A DNA stretch of 64,000 bases. Origin: Streptomyces sp. NRRL F-4489 (GTDB lineage: Bacteria > Actinomycetota > Actinomycetes > Streptomycetales > Streptomycetaceae). Under the pieces are notes generated by a model that was given only the letters and a program-made list of their open reading frames with translations, did not search any database and was not told the origin of the DNA. Both the position numbers and the translations under genes were made by a program. Of the stretch, positions 48,596-56,766 are shown one piece after another. Within the stretch, counting starts at the first letter, position 1; each line of letters opens with the position of its first letter. The stretch lies in contig NZ_LLZI01000035.1 in assembly GCF_001509485.1 (NCBI RefSeq), forward strand, positions 1 through 64,000, read 5' to 3'.

Positions 48596-48600
48596 CCGCG

Positions 48601-48642
48601 CCGCTCACACCGTCCAGGAGGCCGCTCACACCGTCCAGGAGG
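48601..48642. repeat. 21-bp perfect tandem duplication at the YdbC-like stop codon
   Basis: Positions 48601-48621 and 48622-48642 are identical. The second copy holds the stop and last codons (PSWTV) of the minus-strand gene; the first copy repeats them downstream. Confidence 0.9.
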
Positions 48643-49231
48643 GTTCCATCTGCACCACATCGCCCGCGATCGCGCGGACGTCGGCGGCTATCTGGGCCCG
48701 CAGCGCCAGCCGCTCCACCCGCTCGGGGCGGTACTTCCCGCGCTCGGCCGCCGACTGCCACATGGACAGCACCAGGAATTCCTCGCCCGGCGCGCGCCCG
48801 ACCATCCCCCGGAGCATGCCGGGCGAGCCGGCCATCGCCGGGTTCCAGACCTTCTCCTGCATGAGGACGAAGTGGTCCACGCGGTCCGGGCGCACCTGGC
48901 AGTGCGCCAGCCGCAGCACATCCGCGTCCCCGAAGGAGGGCCGGAACCCCACCTTCACATCGAATTCGTGCTCGAACAGCCGGACCTGGCTGTCCTTGTA
49001 GGTGCCGTTCTGGGCGGCCGCCAGCCGGTCGTGGGAGCGCGCCATGAAGGAGTCGTAGAACGCCCGGCTCTCCCAGAAGCCGACCAGATGCGCCACCCCG
49101 GGCCGGGAGCGGCTCCACCCTCCGGCCTGCCCCCGGAAGCCGGGCTCGCCCAGGAGCCCGGCCCACTTCCGCTGCCCCCGTTCGAACCCTCGGCGGTCCA
49201 CGACGGTGAGGCGAATCCACTTGACCAGCAC
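48626..49231 (-). CDS. YdbC/DUF4937-like protein, dimeric alpha-beta barrel fold
   Basis: A 201-residue protein with repeated segments such as VAHLVGFWESRAFYDSFMARSHDRLAA and EFLVLSMWQSAAERGKYRPERVERLAL, typical of the antibiotic-biosynthesis-monooxygenase-like dimeric barrel. It appears to be two copies of that half-barrel. The family is conserved in Streptomyces without a confirmed function. The ATG at 49231 gives MLVKWIRLTV. Neighbours are convergent with the TetR gene and unlinked in function. Confidence 0.7.
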   Translation of the reverse strand: MLVKWIRLTVVDRRGFERGQRKWAGLLGEPGFRGQAGGWSRSRPGVAHLVGFWESRAFYDSFMARSHDRLAAAQNGTYKDSQVRLFEHEFDVKVGFRPSFGDADVLRLAHCQVRPDRVDHFVLMQEKVWNPAMAGSPGMLRGMVGRAPGEEFLVLSMWQSAAERGKYRPERVERLALRAQIAADVRAIAGDVVQMEPSWTV

Positions 49232-49301
49232 CGCGCCATGGTACGGCCAGGGAGCGGCCGCGCCCGCTGGCCGCGGCCCCCTGTCCGTGCCCCGAATTCC
49301 G

Positions 49302-50714
49302 CTACGGGCGCGGATCGATGGGCGTCGGGACGCCCAGCCGCCGCTCGACCTCCTCGGCCGCCGCCAGGCACAGGTCCTCGCGGTAGGCGCGCCCGATCAG
49401 CTGCACGCCGTGCGGCAGCCCGTTCACCACCCCCGCCGGCACCGCCACCGCGGGCACCCCGACGAAACTGGTCGCGGTGCACAGCCGCATCGCGGTCTGC
49501 ACCCGCCGGTAGCTCTCCGCGTCCCGCGCCTCGTCCCCCGGGATGAACGGCGGCTCGGTGAACACCGGCCCCAGGACCAGCGGGTACGCGTCCAGGAACG
49601 CCGCCCAGTCGCGCCGGATACCGAGCCGCGCGCCGGTCAGCCGGAGGTACTCCGGCAGCTCCGCGGGCCCGGCCTCGTCCATGCCCAGCTCGATGTAGCG
49701 GTGCCCGCCCTCGCCCAGCAGCGGCTTGATCACCGGCCAGGTGGTGGCGAATTCGCTGCGGGTCAGCCGCCCGTAGACCGCCAGTGCGTCGTCCAGCCTG
49801 GGGACGTCCAGGCCCTCGCACACCTCGTAGCCGGCGTCCCGGAGCGCGTCCGCGGCGCGCTCCACGGCGGCGCGCACCGCCGGGTGGACGCCGTGCCCGC
49901 CCGGGTCCGCCACCACCGCCACCTTGACGGGCCCCGGCAGCGGCTCGCCGTACGGGGGCACCGGCACGGCCCTGGGGTCGCGCGGGTCGGCGCCGGCCAG
50001 CACCTCGTAGGCCAGCCGCAGGTCGTCGACCGTACGGGCCAGCGGGCCGTCGGTGACCAGGATCTGGGCGGCGTAGGACGGGTCGTCCGGCCCGACGCGG
50101 TGGTCGGCCGCGAACCGGCCGTACGTCGGCTTCAGCCCCGCGACGCCGCAGAACGACGCCGGGATGCGCACCGAACCGCCGGAGTCGTTGCCGAGTCCGA
50201 GCGGGGCCATCCCCGTGGCCACCGCGGCGCCGTCGCCGCCACTACTGCCCCCGGGGGTGACTTTCGGGTCCCACGGGTTGACGGTGTCCCCGTAGAGCAC
50301 GCTGCGGGTGTGGACTCCGGCGAGGACCATCGTCGGCATGTTGCTGTGGCCGATGGGGATGGCGCCGGCCGCCCGCAACCGGGCCACGGGGGGCGCGTCG
50401 GCGCGCGCCACGAGGTCACGGAACCTCTCCACGCCGAACGTCGTCGGCACGCCCTCGATGGCGGTCGTCTCCTTCACCGTGAACGGCACCCCGGCCAGCG
50501 GGCCCAGCTCCGCGCCCGCGGCACGCCGGCGGTCGGTCTCCGCGGCGGCGGCCCGCGCCCGGTCGGCGAGCAGCTGGGTGACGGCGTTGATCACCGGGTT
50601 GACCTCGGCGATCCGCGCCAGGTGGTCCTCGACCAGCTCGGCCGCGGCCACCTCCCCGGCCCGTACCGCCGCCGCTTGGGCGCGGGCCGGCTTCTTCCAC
50701 AGTGCGTCGGACAT
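49302..50714 (-). CDS. Amidase (amidase signature family)
   Basis: A 470-residue hydrolase with the complete amidase signature: Lys81 (VKET), cis-Ser157 in TPGGSSGG, and nucleophile Ser181 in GNDSGGSVRIP. Family members hydrolyse amides such as acylamides or indole-acetamide; the substrate is unknown and no GatB/C partner is present, so it is unlikely to be GatA. The ATG at 50714 begins MSDALWKKPA. It is divergent from a TetR gene, with two inverted-repeat operators between them. Confidence 0.88.
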   Translation of the reverse strand: MSDALWKKPARAQAAAVRAGEVAAAELVEDHLARIAEVNPVINAVTQLLADRARAAAAETDRRRAAGAELGPLAGVPFTVKETTAIEGVPTTFGVERFRDLVARADAPPVARLRAAGAIPIGHSNMPTMVLAGVHTRSVLYGDTVNPWDPKVTPGGSSGGDGAAVATGMAPLGLGNDSGGSVRIPASFCGVAGLKPTYGRFAADHRVGPDDPSYAAQILVTDGPLARTVDDLRLAYEVLAGADPRDPRAVPVPPYGEPLPGPVKVAVVADPGGHGVHPAVRAAVERAADALRDAGYEVCEGLDVPRLDDALAVYGRLTRSEFATTWPVIKPLLGEGGHRYIELGMDEAGPAELPEYLRLTGARLGIRRDWAAFLDAYPLVLGPVFTEPPFIPGDEARDAESYRRVQTAMRLCTATSFVGVPAVAVPAGVVNGLPHGVQLIGRAYREDLCLAAAEEVERRLGVPTPIDPRP

Positions 50715-50800
50715 GCCCCTGAGACCTCACCGTTCCGTCGTCGTCACGTCGCCGCGTCGCCGGCGATCGCTCCACCGGGGATCGCGTGGCGGCCCGGCGG

Positions 50801-50826
50801 CGTTCCGATGCACTTGCATCGGAACG
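50801..50826. promoter_or_regulatory. TetR operator in the amidase/TetR divergent region (site 1)
   Basis: Perfect inverted repeat: arms CGTTCCGATGCA and TGCATCGGAACG, two-base spacer. Confidence 0.75.
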
Positions 50827-50845
50827 AACCCATCGTAGCCTTGTT

Positions 50846-50865
50846 TCCGATACGCACGCATCGGA
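50846..50865. promoter_or_regulatory. TetR operator in the amidase/TetR divergent region (site 2)
   Basis: Shorter related repeat TCCGATACG-CA-CGCATCGGA, one mismatch, with a further half-site CATCGG at 50873. It lies between site 1 and the TetR start at 50913. Confidence 0.65.
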
Positions 50866-50912
50866 TAACCCCCATCGGACAAGGCGACATAGCGACAAGG
50901 CGGGTACAGGGC

Positions 50913-51500
50913 ATGCCCAGACAGGTGGACCACGAGGGCCGACGGCGTCGGATCGCCGAGGCCGTGTGCCAACTGGCCGACGAGAGCGGCCTGGAGGGCG
51001 TGACCCTGCGGGACGTCGCGGCCCGCGCGGAGGTGTCCATGGGGGCGGTCCAGCGCTGCTTCCGCACCAAGGAGGAGATGCTGGTCTTCGCCCTCACCCA
51101 CGTCGGTGAACGGATCACCGCGCGGGTGACGGCCCGGCTGGTCGCCTCGCCCGCCCAGTCGGCCGGTACGGCGCTGGGCCACGCCGCGACCGAGATCGCC
51201 CTCCTCCAGGAGGAACGGCGCGCGGAGGCGCGGGTCTGGCTGGCGTTCGTCGCCCAGGCCGCGGTCAGTCCGCCGCTGGCCGGCATCCTGCGCACCAGCT
51301 ACGCCGAACTCCAGACCCTGTTCACCCGCCTCATCGCCGAGGCCACCGCGACCCCCGACCCGGAACGCGCCGCCCGCACCCTCCTCGCCCTCGCCGACGG
51401 CCTCACCACCCATGTCCTGATCGGCCACCTCTCGCCCGCCGAGGCGCTGCACGTACTCGACGCCCATCTCGCCGGCTTGTGGGGCGAGCGGGCGGGGTGA
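50913..51500 (+). CDS. TetR family transcriptional regulator
   Basis: A 195-residue TetR protein with helix-turn-helix TLRDVAARAEVSMGAVQRCF and a ligand domain resembling the TetR_C_6 type (ARVWLAFVAQAAVSP). The ATG at 50913 has CAGGGC upstream. The shared operators indicate autoregulation and control of the divergent amidase. Confidence 0.87.
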   Translation: MPRQVDHEGRRRRIAEAVCQLADESGLEGVTLRDVAARAEVSMGAVQRCFRTKEEMLVFALTHVGERITARVTARLVASPAQSAGTALGHAATEIALLQEERRAEARVWLAFVAQAAVSPPLAGILRTSYAELQTLFTRLIAEATATPDPERAARTLLALADGLTTHVLIGHLSPAEALHVLDAHLAGLWGERAG

Positions 51501-51915
51501 ACGAGCGGGATGAACGGGCGGGCCGGCGGCGCCAGTTGGCGACCGCCACGACCGCGGTGACCGTGGCGACCGCGGCGGCGAGCAACCGCTCGCTCATCAC
51601 CTCGGCGCAATGAGACCCATTGCACCGACCCTTTGTCCTCGCATTGCACCGAGGAATGACCGACCATCGCACCGAGCGCACACGTCGCCATCGCACCGAG
51701 AGTCGCGCGGACATCGCACCGAGGCCGAGCGGGCATCGCACCCCTGGCCGCGCGGCAATGCACTCGGGCCGCGAACACCCGTGCCGCCGTGCGCACTTAC
51801 CGGTCCGGCGTCCGCCGCCACATGGCACGATGGGCCCACACGGGGACATCCCGGGGAGTTGTCCGCCGGGGCGCGGACCGGCTGGGCCACGGGAGCTGAC
51901 GGAAGGGGATACCCG
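51501..51915. other. TerD upstream region
   Basis: 415 bases without a gene, dominated by the seven-copy 12-bp array at 51618-51767. The terD promoter must lie here too. Confidence 0.5.
51618..51767. repeat. Seven-copy 12-bp motif array with 22-24-bp period
   Basis: CATYGCACCGAG-type units begin at 51618, 51642, 51665, 51689, 51712, 51734 and 51756, that is at spacings of 24, 23, 24, 23, 22 and 22 bases. The central four are identical or nearly so (CATCGCACCGAG); the outer ones are degenerate. Spacers are unrelated. Confidence 0.85.
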
Positions 51916-52437
51916 GTGAGCACGCTCAAAAAGGGGATCGACAAGGTCGTGGTGGCGCTCGGATGGGATCCCAGCCCCATCGGTGAGCCGGATATCGACC
52001 TCGACATCATCGCGGCGACATACCCGGCCGACGCGCCGCACGGCGAACCGGCCTATCTGGTGCACTTCGACAGCCGTTCGCCCGACGGCACCATCATCCT
52101 CAACCGGGACAGCCGGACCGGCCAGGGATTCGGCGACGACGAGGTCATGACGCTGGAGCTGGAGCGGATCTCCGAGCGTTACTCCCGCGTCGTGGTGGGC
52201 GTGGTCATCCAGCAGGAGCACGGCCGCCGGGTGTTCGGCGAGGTGGCGAACACCCTGGTCGAGGTGCGCGAGGGCTACACCCGGCTGGCGCGGAACGACT
52301 TCGCGGGCGCCGCGGACGCCACCGCGGCGACGGTCGCCGAGTTCGCCCGGGACGCGTCGGGCGAGTGGCGGTTCACGCCCGTACTGCGCGGATACGACGC
52401 CGATCCGGACACGTTCACCCGCCTGATGGGAAGCTGA
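51916..52437 (+). CDS. TerD family protein
   Basis: A 173-residue protein of the TerD family (VSTLKKGIDKVVVALGWDP, DLDIIAATY, DSRSPDGTIILNRDSRTG, DDEVMTLELERIS). It has conserved acidic residues that bind calcium in TerD homologues. These proteins take part in tellurite resistance, stress and differentiation in Streptomyces; the precise role is unknown. The GTG at 51916 has GGAAGGGG upstream. The preceding region carries a striking seven-copy repeat array. Confidence 0.88.
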   Translation: MSTLKKGIDKVVVALGWDPSPIGEPDIDLDIIAATYPADAPHGEPAYLVHFDSRSPDGTIILNRDSRTGQGFGDDEVMTLELERISERYSRVVVGVVIQQEHGRRVFGEVANTLVEVREGYTRLARNDFAGAADATAATVAEFARDASGEWRFTPVLRGYDADPDTFTRLMGS

Positions 52438-52510
52438 GGCCGCGCCCCGGGCCGGCCCTCTCGCCGGCCCGCCGGCCAGCACGCCACTCGTCCGCCAACG
52501 GGTCGTCGCC

Positions 52511-53104
52511 TCACCCCTCCGCCTTCTTGCGGCGGCGGTGGGCGGCGACCCGTTCGCGGGTGGCGCAGGCCGGCGAGCAGAAACGGCGGGCGCTCCCCGG
52601 GCCGGTGCCCAGATAAAGCGCGGTGCAGCCGGACGCCGCGCACTCGCCCCAGGGGACCCGGCCGTACTCGGTCAGGATCTGGGCCAGCGCGAGGGCGCTG
52701 GAGGCCAGGAACCAGTCGCCCCAGCCGGCATCGTCACCCCGGTCGACGTGCAGGTGCCAGGGGTGGCCGCCGTGCCGGGAGAGCCGCGGCCGGGCGCCGC
52801 AGGCCGCCAGCAGGCCGTTGAGGGCGTGCGCGGCCCGGTCGGTGTCGGTCTCGGTGAGCACGGCGGCGATCCGGACGGCGGCGCCGCGCAGTTCGCCGGC
52901 GTCCCGTTCCGTGAAGGCCCACTCGGTGAGGTCGCCGGGGCTCTCGCCGTGGCGGGCGAGGAGTTCCACGAGGGCGGCACGGGGCAGATCCGGCGTCGCC
53001 CGGACGGCGTTGGCAAGGTCGATCAACCGCTCGGCGGGCCGGAAACCGGGCCGCGCGCGCTCGCCTTGCCCCATCTCCCCTCGGCCCCTCTCATCCTCGG
53101 CCAT
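52511..53104 (-). CDS. CGNR zinc-finger domain protein (ABATE-type regulator)
   Basis: A 197-residue protein with an N-terminal helical domain and a C-terminal CGNR-type zinc finger: CAASGCTALYLGTGPGSARRFCSPACATRERVAAHRRRK. Such proteins are putative stress-responsive transcription regulators. The ATG at 53104 has AAGGGGAG seven bases upstream; in-frame starts exist at 53128 and 53167. It is divergent from an MFS exporter with an inverted-repeat operator between them, so it probably controls that pair. Confidence 0.82.
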   Translation of the reverse strand: MAEDERGRGEMGQGERARPGFRPAERLIDLANAVRATPDLPRAALVELLARHGESPGDLTEWAFTERDAGELRGAAVRIAAVLTETDTDRAAHALNGLLAACGARPRLSRHGGHPWHLHVDRGDDAGWGDWFLASSALALAQILTEYGRVPWGECAASGCTALYLGTGPGSARRFCSPACATRERVAAHRRRKKAEG

Positions 53105-53177
53105 CCCACCGCTCCCCTTCCCGGGCATCTCCACCGCGGATATCCGTGCCCCTCGCCCACCCTCCACTGTAACGTCT

Positions 53178-53205
53178 GTAACGCCTTACCGAGATAAGCC
53201 GTTAC
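53178..53205. promoter_or_regulatory. Operator in the CGNR/MFS divergent region
   Basis: GTAACGCCTTA-N6-TAAGCCGTTAC, inverted repeat with one mismatch, 15 bases before the MFS start, with an extra half-site TGTAACG at 53169. Confidence 0.65.
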
Positions 53206-53220
53206 ACGGGAGGGGCCGAC

Positions 53221-54507
53221 ATGCGCACCGTCCATGATCACAATCCCGCCGGATTACCGCGCTATCTGGCCGTTGCGCTGCTCGCCCGGCTGGCCGAGGA
53301 GGGCATGGGGGTGGCCGCGGTGCTGCTGGCGCTCGCGCGGACCGGCAGCGCGGCCCAGGGGGCGTTCGTCCTCACCGCCTGGATGGCGCCGCATGTCCTG
53401 GCCGCTCCCCTGGTAGGCGCGGCGGCCGGCCGGACCCGTAGGCCGCGCCTCTTCCACGTCACCGCACTGGGTGGATTCGCCGCCGCCATCGCCGCGCTGG
53501 CGGTCCTCACCGGACGCGCGCCCGCCCTGCTGACCCTGGCCGTCGCGCTGATCGGCGGGAGCTGCGGACCGGTGGTCTCCGGCGGTCTGTCCGGGCTGAT
53601 CGCCGCCCTGGTGCCGGAGGGCCCGGCGCGCGATCGCGCGTACGCCCTGGACGCCGCCGTGTACAACGCCGCCTCGGTGGCCGGACCGGCCGCCGTCGCC
53701 GCGCTCGCGGGCATCTGGTCGCCGGGCCCGGCGATGGCGCTGCTCGCCGGAGTGGCCGCGGTCGCCGCCGGACTGGCCCCCGGCCTCTTCCGCCCGCACC
53801 CGCGCCCCGGCACCCGTACGGCCGGAACGGCCCACGCCCCGGACGCCCCGGAGGTCCCCGGCAGCACCGCCCACGCCCCGGACGCGCCGCGCCCCGGCCC
53901 CACGGCAGGGCTCGCCGCCCTGGTGCGCGTCCGCGAGCTGCGGGCCATCACCGCGGCCACCTGCCTGGCCTTCCTCGGGATCGGCGGGCTGACCACCACC
54001 ACGGTCCTGCTCGCCGCCCACCGGGGCAGCCCGGGGAGCGGCGGCGTCCTGATGACCGCGTTCGCCACCGGTGCGCTGGCCGGGTCCCTGGCCGTGGCCC
54101 ATTGGCGCCCGCGCCTATCGTCCCAACTGGTCGCCACCCTTGCCCTGTTGGGCACCGGGGCAGCACTGGGCGCCGCGGCGCTGCTTCCCGTACCGGCCGC
54201 GGTGGCGGCGCTGTTCGTTGTCGCTGGACTCTGCGACGGCCCGCTGCTCACCGCGACGCTCCGGATCCGGGCCGATCACGCCCCCGCGCCCGTACGGGCC
54301 CAGGTCTTCACCCTGGGGGCCGGGCTCAAGATCACCGCGGCGGCCTGCGGGGCGGCCCTCACCGGCCTGGCCGCCACGCTGCCACCGCCCGCCCTGCTCC
54401 TGGGCATCGCCGCCCTCCAGATCGCGGCCGCCTTGCTCCACACACTGCTCCTACGCGTACGAGTACGCGCACGAGCACCGGTCCGGCGCCCCCAGCCGTT
54501 TCTCTGA
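53221..54507 (+). CDS. MFS transporter
   Basis: A 428-residue, roughly 12-segment transporter of the MFS_3/enterobactin-exporter type, with a His/Pro/Ala-rich cytoplasmic loop in the middle. Codon 12 is TTA (53254-53256), so translation depends on bldA tRNA. It probably exports a drug or metabolite and is controlled by the divergent CGNR protein. The ATG at 53221 is preceded by GGGAGGGGC. Confidence 0.85.
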   Translation: MRTVHDHNPAGLPRYLAVALLARLAEEGMGVAAVLLALARTGSAAQGAFVLTAWMAPHVLAAPLVGAAAGRTRRPRLFHVTALGGFAAAIAALAVLTGRAPALLTLAVALIGGSCGPVVSGGLSGLIAALVPEGPARDRAYALDAAVYNAASVAGPAAVAALAGIWSPGPAMALLAGVAAVAAGLAPGLFRPHPRPGTRTAGTAHAPDAPEVPGSTAHAPDAPRPGPTAGLAALVRVRELRAITAATCLAFLGIGGLTTTTVLLAAHRGSPGSGGVLMTAFATGALAGSLAVAHWRPRLSSQLVATLALLGTGAALGAAALLPVPAAVAALFVVAGLCDGPLLTATLRIRADHAPAPVRAQVFTLGAGLKITAAACGAALTGLAATLPPPALLLGIAALQIAAALLHTLLLRVRVRARAPVRRPQPFL

Positions 54508-54910
54508 CTGGAAGCCACGGTGTGGGCCAAGCTCAACCGCCCGGCCCTCGACGAGCTCGGCCCCCGCGGCGAGTGGGGCTGGCCCCGCTGTGCGATCGAC
54601 TCGGTGAACATGCGGGCTCTGAAAAGGGCGATGTGACGGGTCCGAATCCTGTCGACCGGGGCACGTACGGCCCGAAGATCCACTTGATCACCGAGCGGAC
54701 CGGTCCGCACCTGCCCGTTGGGATCTCGGGGGCGGACCTGCACGACAGCCAGGCCCTGATCACTCCGGTCAGAGGCATGCCGCCGATCCGGGCCCGCCGC
54801 GGACCCCGACGGCGCAGGCCGGGCAAGCTGCCCGGCGACAACGGCCACGACTACTCCCCACCTGCGGCGATGGTTACGCAAGCGTGGCCTCACGCACCGC
54901 TGCTCCGGCA
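54508..54910 (+). pseudogene. IS5-family transposase remnant, frameshifted
   Basis: The C-terminal half of an IS5-type transposase is readable across frames: VWAKLNRPALDELGPRGEWG, AIDSVNMRALK, then after the A-run at 54622-54625 (one A short of AAAAA) KGDVTGPNPVDRGTYGPKIH..., ADLHDSQ, RARRGPRRR. A second frameshift near 54855-54862 leads to LRRWLRKRGLTHR. The N-terminal half is gone. It separates the MFS gene from the IPT cluster, so it marks a past insertion at the island border. Confidence 0.85.
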
Positions 54911-54931
54911 CCTGGCAACCGGCCGCGGCGA

Positions 54932-56563
54932 TCAGACGTAGACGAAGGCCCCAAGCGCGGTGGTGGTGCCGCCCGTCGTCGTCAAGGTGACGTTCGCCGG
55001 GCCGGGGGCGGCCGCGGGGGGAGTGACGACGGCGATCCGGGTGTTGGAGATGATCCCGAAGGCCGCCGCTACGCCGCCGATTGTCACCGCTTGTGTGGTC
55101 GCGAGCTCGGTGCCCACGATCAGGACCGGGTCGCCGCCCGCCGTCGTGCCTGTGGAGGGGGTCACGGAGGTGATGCCGGGCGGCCCGACGTAGGTGAAGG
55201 TGGACCGTCCGTAGGTGTTGCTCCGCGTGACCACGGTGACCGGCACGGGGCCGGCCATCTCCGCGGGCGGCACCGTCACGGTGACCCTGTCGTCCAGGAC
55301 GGACGACGGGGTGACGGCCACGGTGCCGAAGCGCACCGACAGGGTGGTGATCAGGCCCCGGCCGGTCACGGTCAGGGTGCCGCCCCCGCTCAGCGGCCCC
55401 GAGGTCGGACTGATCTTGGTGAGCACCGATTCCGGAAGGTAGTAGAAGCGGCCCACGGTCAGGGGGGTGTTCTGCCCGATGGTGGCGTCGATAGGGACGT
55501 CGGTGGGCAGGCGCGGCGAGACGGCCAGGATCTCGCGGTCGCTGAGGACCCGGAAGGAGGCGGCCGACTGGCAACCGAAGCGGACGGCGGTGGTGTTGCC
55601 CAGCCCTTCGCCGACGATGTCCACCGCCGTCCCACCCGACATGGGGCCCACGTTGGGGAACGCACCGGTCGGCGCGGGCAGCACCCGCACCGTCTCGTTG
55701 CCGTTGTTGACCACGTAGACCTCGAGGTCGTCCGGCGTGACCGCCGGCCAGGACGGCGCGTGGAAGCCCGACACCGTGTTCACGATCTCGTTGCTGATCA
55801 GGTCGATGACGGAGACGCTGTCATCGCCGTCGCGCGCGACGTACGCCAGCAGCCCGTCGTGGCTGACCGCCACGCCCCAGGGGATGGGAAGCCCGGTGAC
55901 CGTCTCCACGACGGTGTGCGTGGCGGTGTCGATGACGTCCAGTTTGTTGCCGCCGTACTCCGTGACGTAGACGCGCTGTCCGTCGGGGGAAGCCGCCACC
56001 CCGCGGGGGAAGAGGAACCCGGTGAGGGTCGCGATGACGGTGTGGGTGGCGGTGTCGATGACGTCGACGGCGTTCGCGCCCTCTTCGGCGACGTACACCT
56101 CCCTCCCGTTCGGTGTGATCGCCACGTTGCGCGGCCCTGTGCCCACCGGTACCGAGGCGATGACGGTGCCGGTGGCCGTATTGATCACATCCACCCGGTT
56201 CCCGCCCTGGCTGGCCACGTAGAGCCGGGAACCGTCCGGTGACACCGCGAGGTTCAGGGGCTTGTTCAGGCCCGGGATGCTACCGGTGACCCGGTTGGTG
56301 GTGGTGTCGATGACCGCCACGCTGTCGGTCCCGAAACAGGCCACATAGGCGCGCAGCCCGTCCGGGCTGATCGCGACCCCCCACGGTCCGCTGGTCACAC
56401 CGACCGTGGCGATGACGGTGCGGGTGCTGGTGTCGATGATGCTGACGCTGCTGCTGCCGAAGTTGGTCACATGGACGCGCCGGCCGTCCGGGGTGATCGC
56501 TGCGATGACGGGGGCGTGCCCCACCGGGATCTCCTCCGCTATCAGCGGCTCATTCGTCTCCAT
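54932..56563 (-). CDS. YVTN beta-propeller and IPT/TIG domain protein
   Basis: A 543-residue protein. Residues 12-310 hold seven YVTN-type blades, seen as repeated PDGxRxYVxxxGxxxVxVIDTATxTVI, forming a seven-bladed propeller. Residues 315-543 hold three IPT/TIG immunoglobulin-like domains (SPTSGPLSGGGTLTVTGRG and similar). No signal peptide or membrane anchor is visible, which is unusual for these fold types. The ATG at 56563 has GGGGGC upstream and overlaps the preceding 49-residue ORF by 14 bases. It probably acts in protein or ligand binding; the partner is unknown. Confidence 0.85.
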   Translation of the reverse strand: METNEPLIAEEIPVGHAPVIAAITPDGRRVHVTNFGSSSVSIIDTSTRTVIATVGVTSGPWGVAISPDGLRAYVACFGTDSVAVIDTTTNRVTGSIPGLNKPLNLAVSPDGSRLYVASQGGNRVDVINTATGTVIASVPVGTGPRNVAITPNGREVYVAEEGANAVDVIDTATHTVIATLTGFLFPRGVAASPDGQRVYVTEYGGNKLDVIDTATHTVVETVTGLPIPWGVAVSHDGLLAYVARDGDDSVSVIDLISNEIVNTVSGFHAPSWPAVTPDDLEVYVVNNGNETVRVLPAPTGAFPNVGPMSGGTAVDIVGEGLGNTTAVRFGCQSAASFRVLSDREILAVSPRLPTDVPIDATIGQNTPLTVGRFYYLPESVLTKISPTSGPLSGGGTLTVTGRGLITTLSVRFGTVAVTPSSVLDDRVTVTVPPAEMAGPVPVTVVTRSNTYGRSTFTYVGPPGITSVTPSTGTTAGGDPVLIVGTELATTQAVTIGGVAAAFGIISNTRIAVVTPPAAAPGPANVTLTTTGGTTTALGAFVYV

Positions 56564-56699
56564 GGCATGCCCCCGGTTCCGGGCCGCCGTCCGTAGGCGG
56601 GGCCAAGGCGCTGGTACGACCGGTGCTGCCGCTGGTGACCGAAGTGCCTCTTGTCCGAGTGCAGGGGATGGTGCTGACGCTGAGGACTACCGGAACCAT
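56550..56699 (-). CDS. Putative 49-residue small ORF within the IPT cluster
   Basis: The ATG at 56699 has an excellent ribosome site (AAGGAG, six bases), nearly the same as those of the two IPT genes upstream. The product (MVPVVLSVSTIPCTRTRG...) is Ser/Thr-rich with two cysteines and matches no family I know. It overlaps the next gene's start by 14 bases, which could couple their translation. Third-position GC is only moderate, so it may instead be a leader peptide. Confidence 0.4.
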   Translation of the reverse strand: MVPVVLSVSTIPCTRTRGTSVTSGSTGRTSALAPPTDGGPEPGACHGDE

Positions 56700-56766
56700 G
56701 ACGCTCTCCTTTTCCTGATTCCCGCATCGAGGGCCACCGCGGCTGACAGATCGTCGGCCGGTGGCC

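Noticed and set aside
51618..51767. CRISPR array
   Set aside because: Units are only 12 bp with 10-12-bp spacers, far shorter than CRISPR repeats and spacers, and no cas genes are near.
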